Assembly: GCF_009428905.1 (NCBI RefSeq)
Contig: NZ_WHYR01000038.1
Coordinates: 1-34,380 of the forward strand
Direction: 5' to 3'
Origin: Desulfofundulus thermobenzoicus
GTDB taxonomy: Bacteria > Bacillota > Desulfotomaculia > Desulfotomaculales > Desulfovirgulaceae
DNA length: 34,380 bases
The position numbers were made by a program, and so were the translations under genes. Below the pieces are notes generated by a model. That model did not search any database. It saw only the letters and a list, made by a program, of their open reading frames with translations, and had not been told where the DNA came from. Of this stretch, positions 34,083 through 34,380 are shown piece by piece (the first letter of the stretch is position 1; each line of letters starts with the position of its first letter).

Positions 34083-34330
34083 GGATTAACCTTTTCTCCC
34101 CGTACGCCTGTGATAACTGTCGTTATTGCTTTCCCCTGTTATTCTATCCTCGGGGGGCTTTTCCCTCCCTGAAGAATAAAAACCACCTTTGCAATTCAAA
34201 TTACAAGGCCGTCCATCCGGGATGCCCTTTTTTGCCGCGGCTGGTCCGGTGTCCTGCTTTACGGCGATCTTTTTGGCGCCATTTTGTGGTATACTACTGT
34301 TTAAGGTTTTGCGGAGGAGCATGGGCGGTT

Positions 34331-34380
34331 ATGGAAGTGGAGACCCTGGTCTTACGGGTGGATCCCGCCCGGCCCCTGTC
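34331..34380 (+). CDS. Start of a gene, possibly threonylcarbamoyl-AMP synthase (Sua5/TsaC)
   Basis: ATG 34331 follows GGAGGAG (34313-34319) by 11 bases and opens METLVLRVDP-like codons (MEVETLVLRVDPARPL) running off the right edge. Sua5-type enzymes, which make threonylcarbamoyl-adenylate for tRNA t6A, often start this way and are commonly encoded near prfA-prmC in Firmicutes. Sixteen residues are too few for a firm call. A -10-like TATACT (34290-34295) lies upstream without a clear -35. Confidence 0.4.
   Translation, partial: MEVETLVLRVDPARPL

Overview
The window reads as the chromosome of a GC-rich, spore-forming anaerobic member of the Clostridia, most like the Desulfotomaculum/Desulfofundulus/Pelotomaculum group of the Peptococcaceae. 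The evidence is the Firmicutes gene order pyrG - spo0F - fba - fsa - rho - rpmE - prfA - prmC, Spo0F itself, an indolepyruvate:ferredoxin oxidoreductase, a TSUP-type (sulfite/sulfonate) permease, strong GGAGG-type ribosome binding sites and many TTG/GTG starts. The species assignment is inference; no rRNA or tRNA gene is visible.

Layout. (1) 1-2919: end of iorA, overlapping iorB, then an SLC13/DASS anion transporter: ferredoxin-linked aryl-pyruvate oxidation plus organic acid or sulfate traffic. (2) 2920-8872: an accessory block. It holds an IS1634-like transposase homologue whose third catalytic acid is glycine, a CBS-domain protein coupled to it, a TSUP permease with a two-TM companion protein, a long MITE-like inverted repeat and a 58-residue single-TM protein. 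The noncoding gaps carry repeated TAGTGACAAA-type motifs (forward on the left, reversed on the right) and Crp/Fnr-like dyads. This is the least explained part of the window. (3) 8985-20550: housekeeping core: DUF1934, argS, pyrG, sppA, a Yip1-type membrane protein, spo0F, class II aldolase, FSA/transaldolase, DUF2062, rho, a 42-bp-repeat coiled-coil protein and a LysM-M23 peptidase. (4) 20730-27135: a radical SAM protein with an unrecognised N-terminal half, a PleD-like diguanylate cyclase on the minus strand, then rpmE, DUF1385, prfA and prmC. (5) 27308-32034: metal homeostasis: a NicO-type nickel/cobalt exporter, divergent from a Fur-family regulator (probably Zur, preceded by a good Zur box) and ZnuA-ZnuC-ZnuB. 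(6) 32063-34082 minus strand: a NodI/NodJ-like ABC exporter whose ATPase has an approximately 85-residue Pro/Gly-rich insertion. (7) 34331 to the end: first codons of a gene, possibly Sua5/TsaC.

How the parts fit: regions 3 and 4 supply translation (ArgS, L31, RF1 and its methylase PrmC), nucleotide and sugar-phosphate metabolism, sporulation phosphorelay and termination. Region 5 is a self-contained zinc-responsive unit. Region 2 looks like an exapted or degenerate mobile segment that now carries a permease operon.
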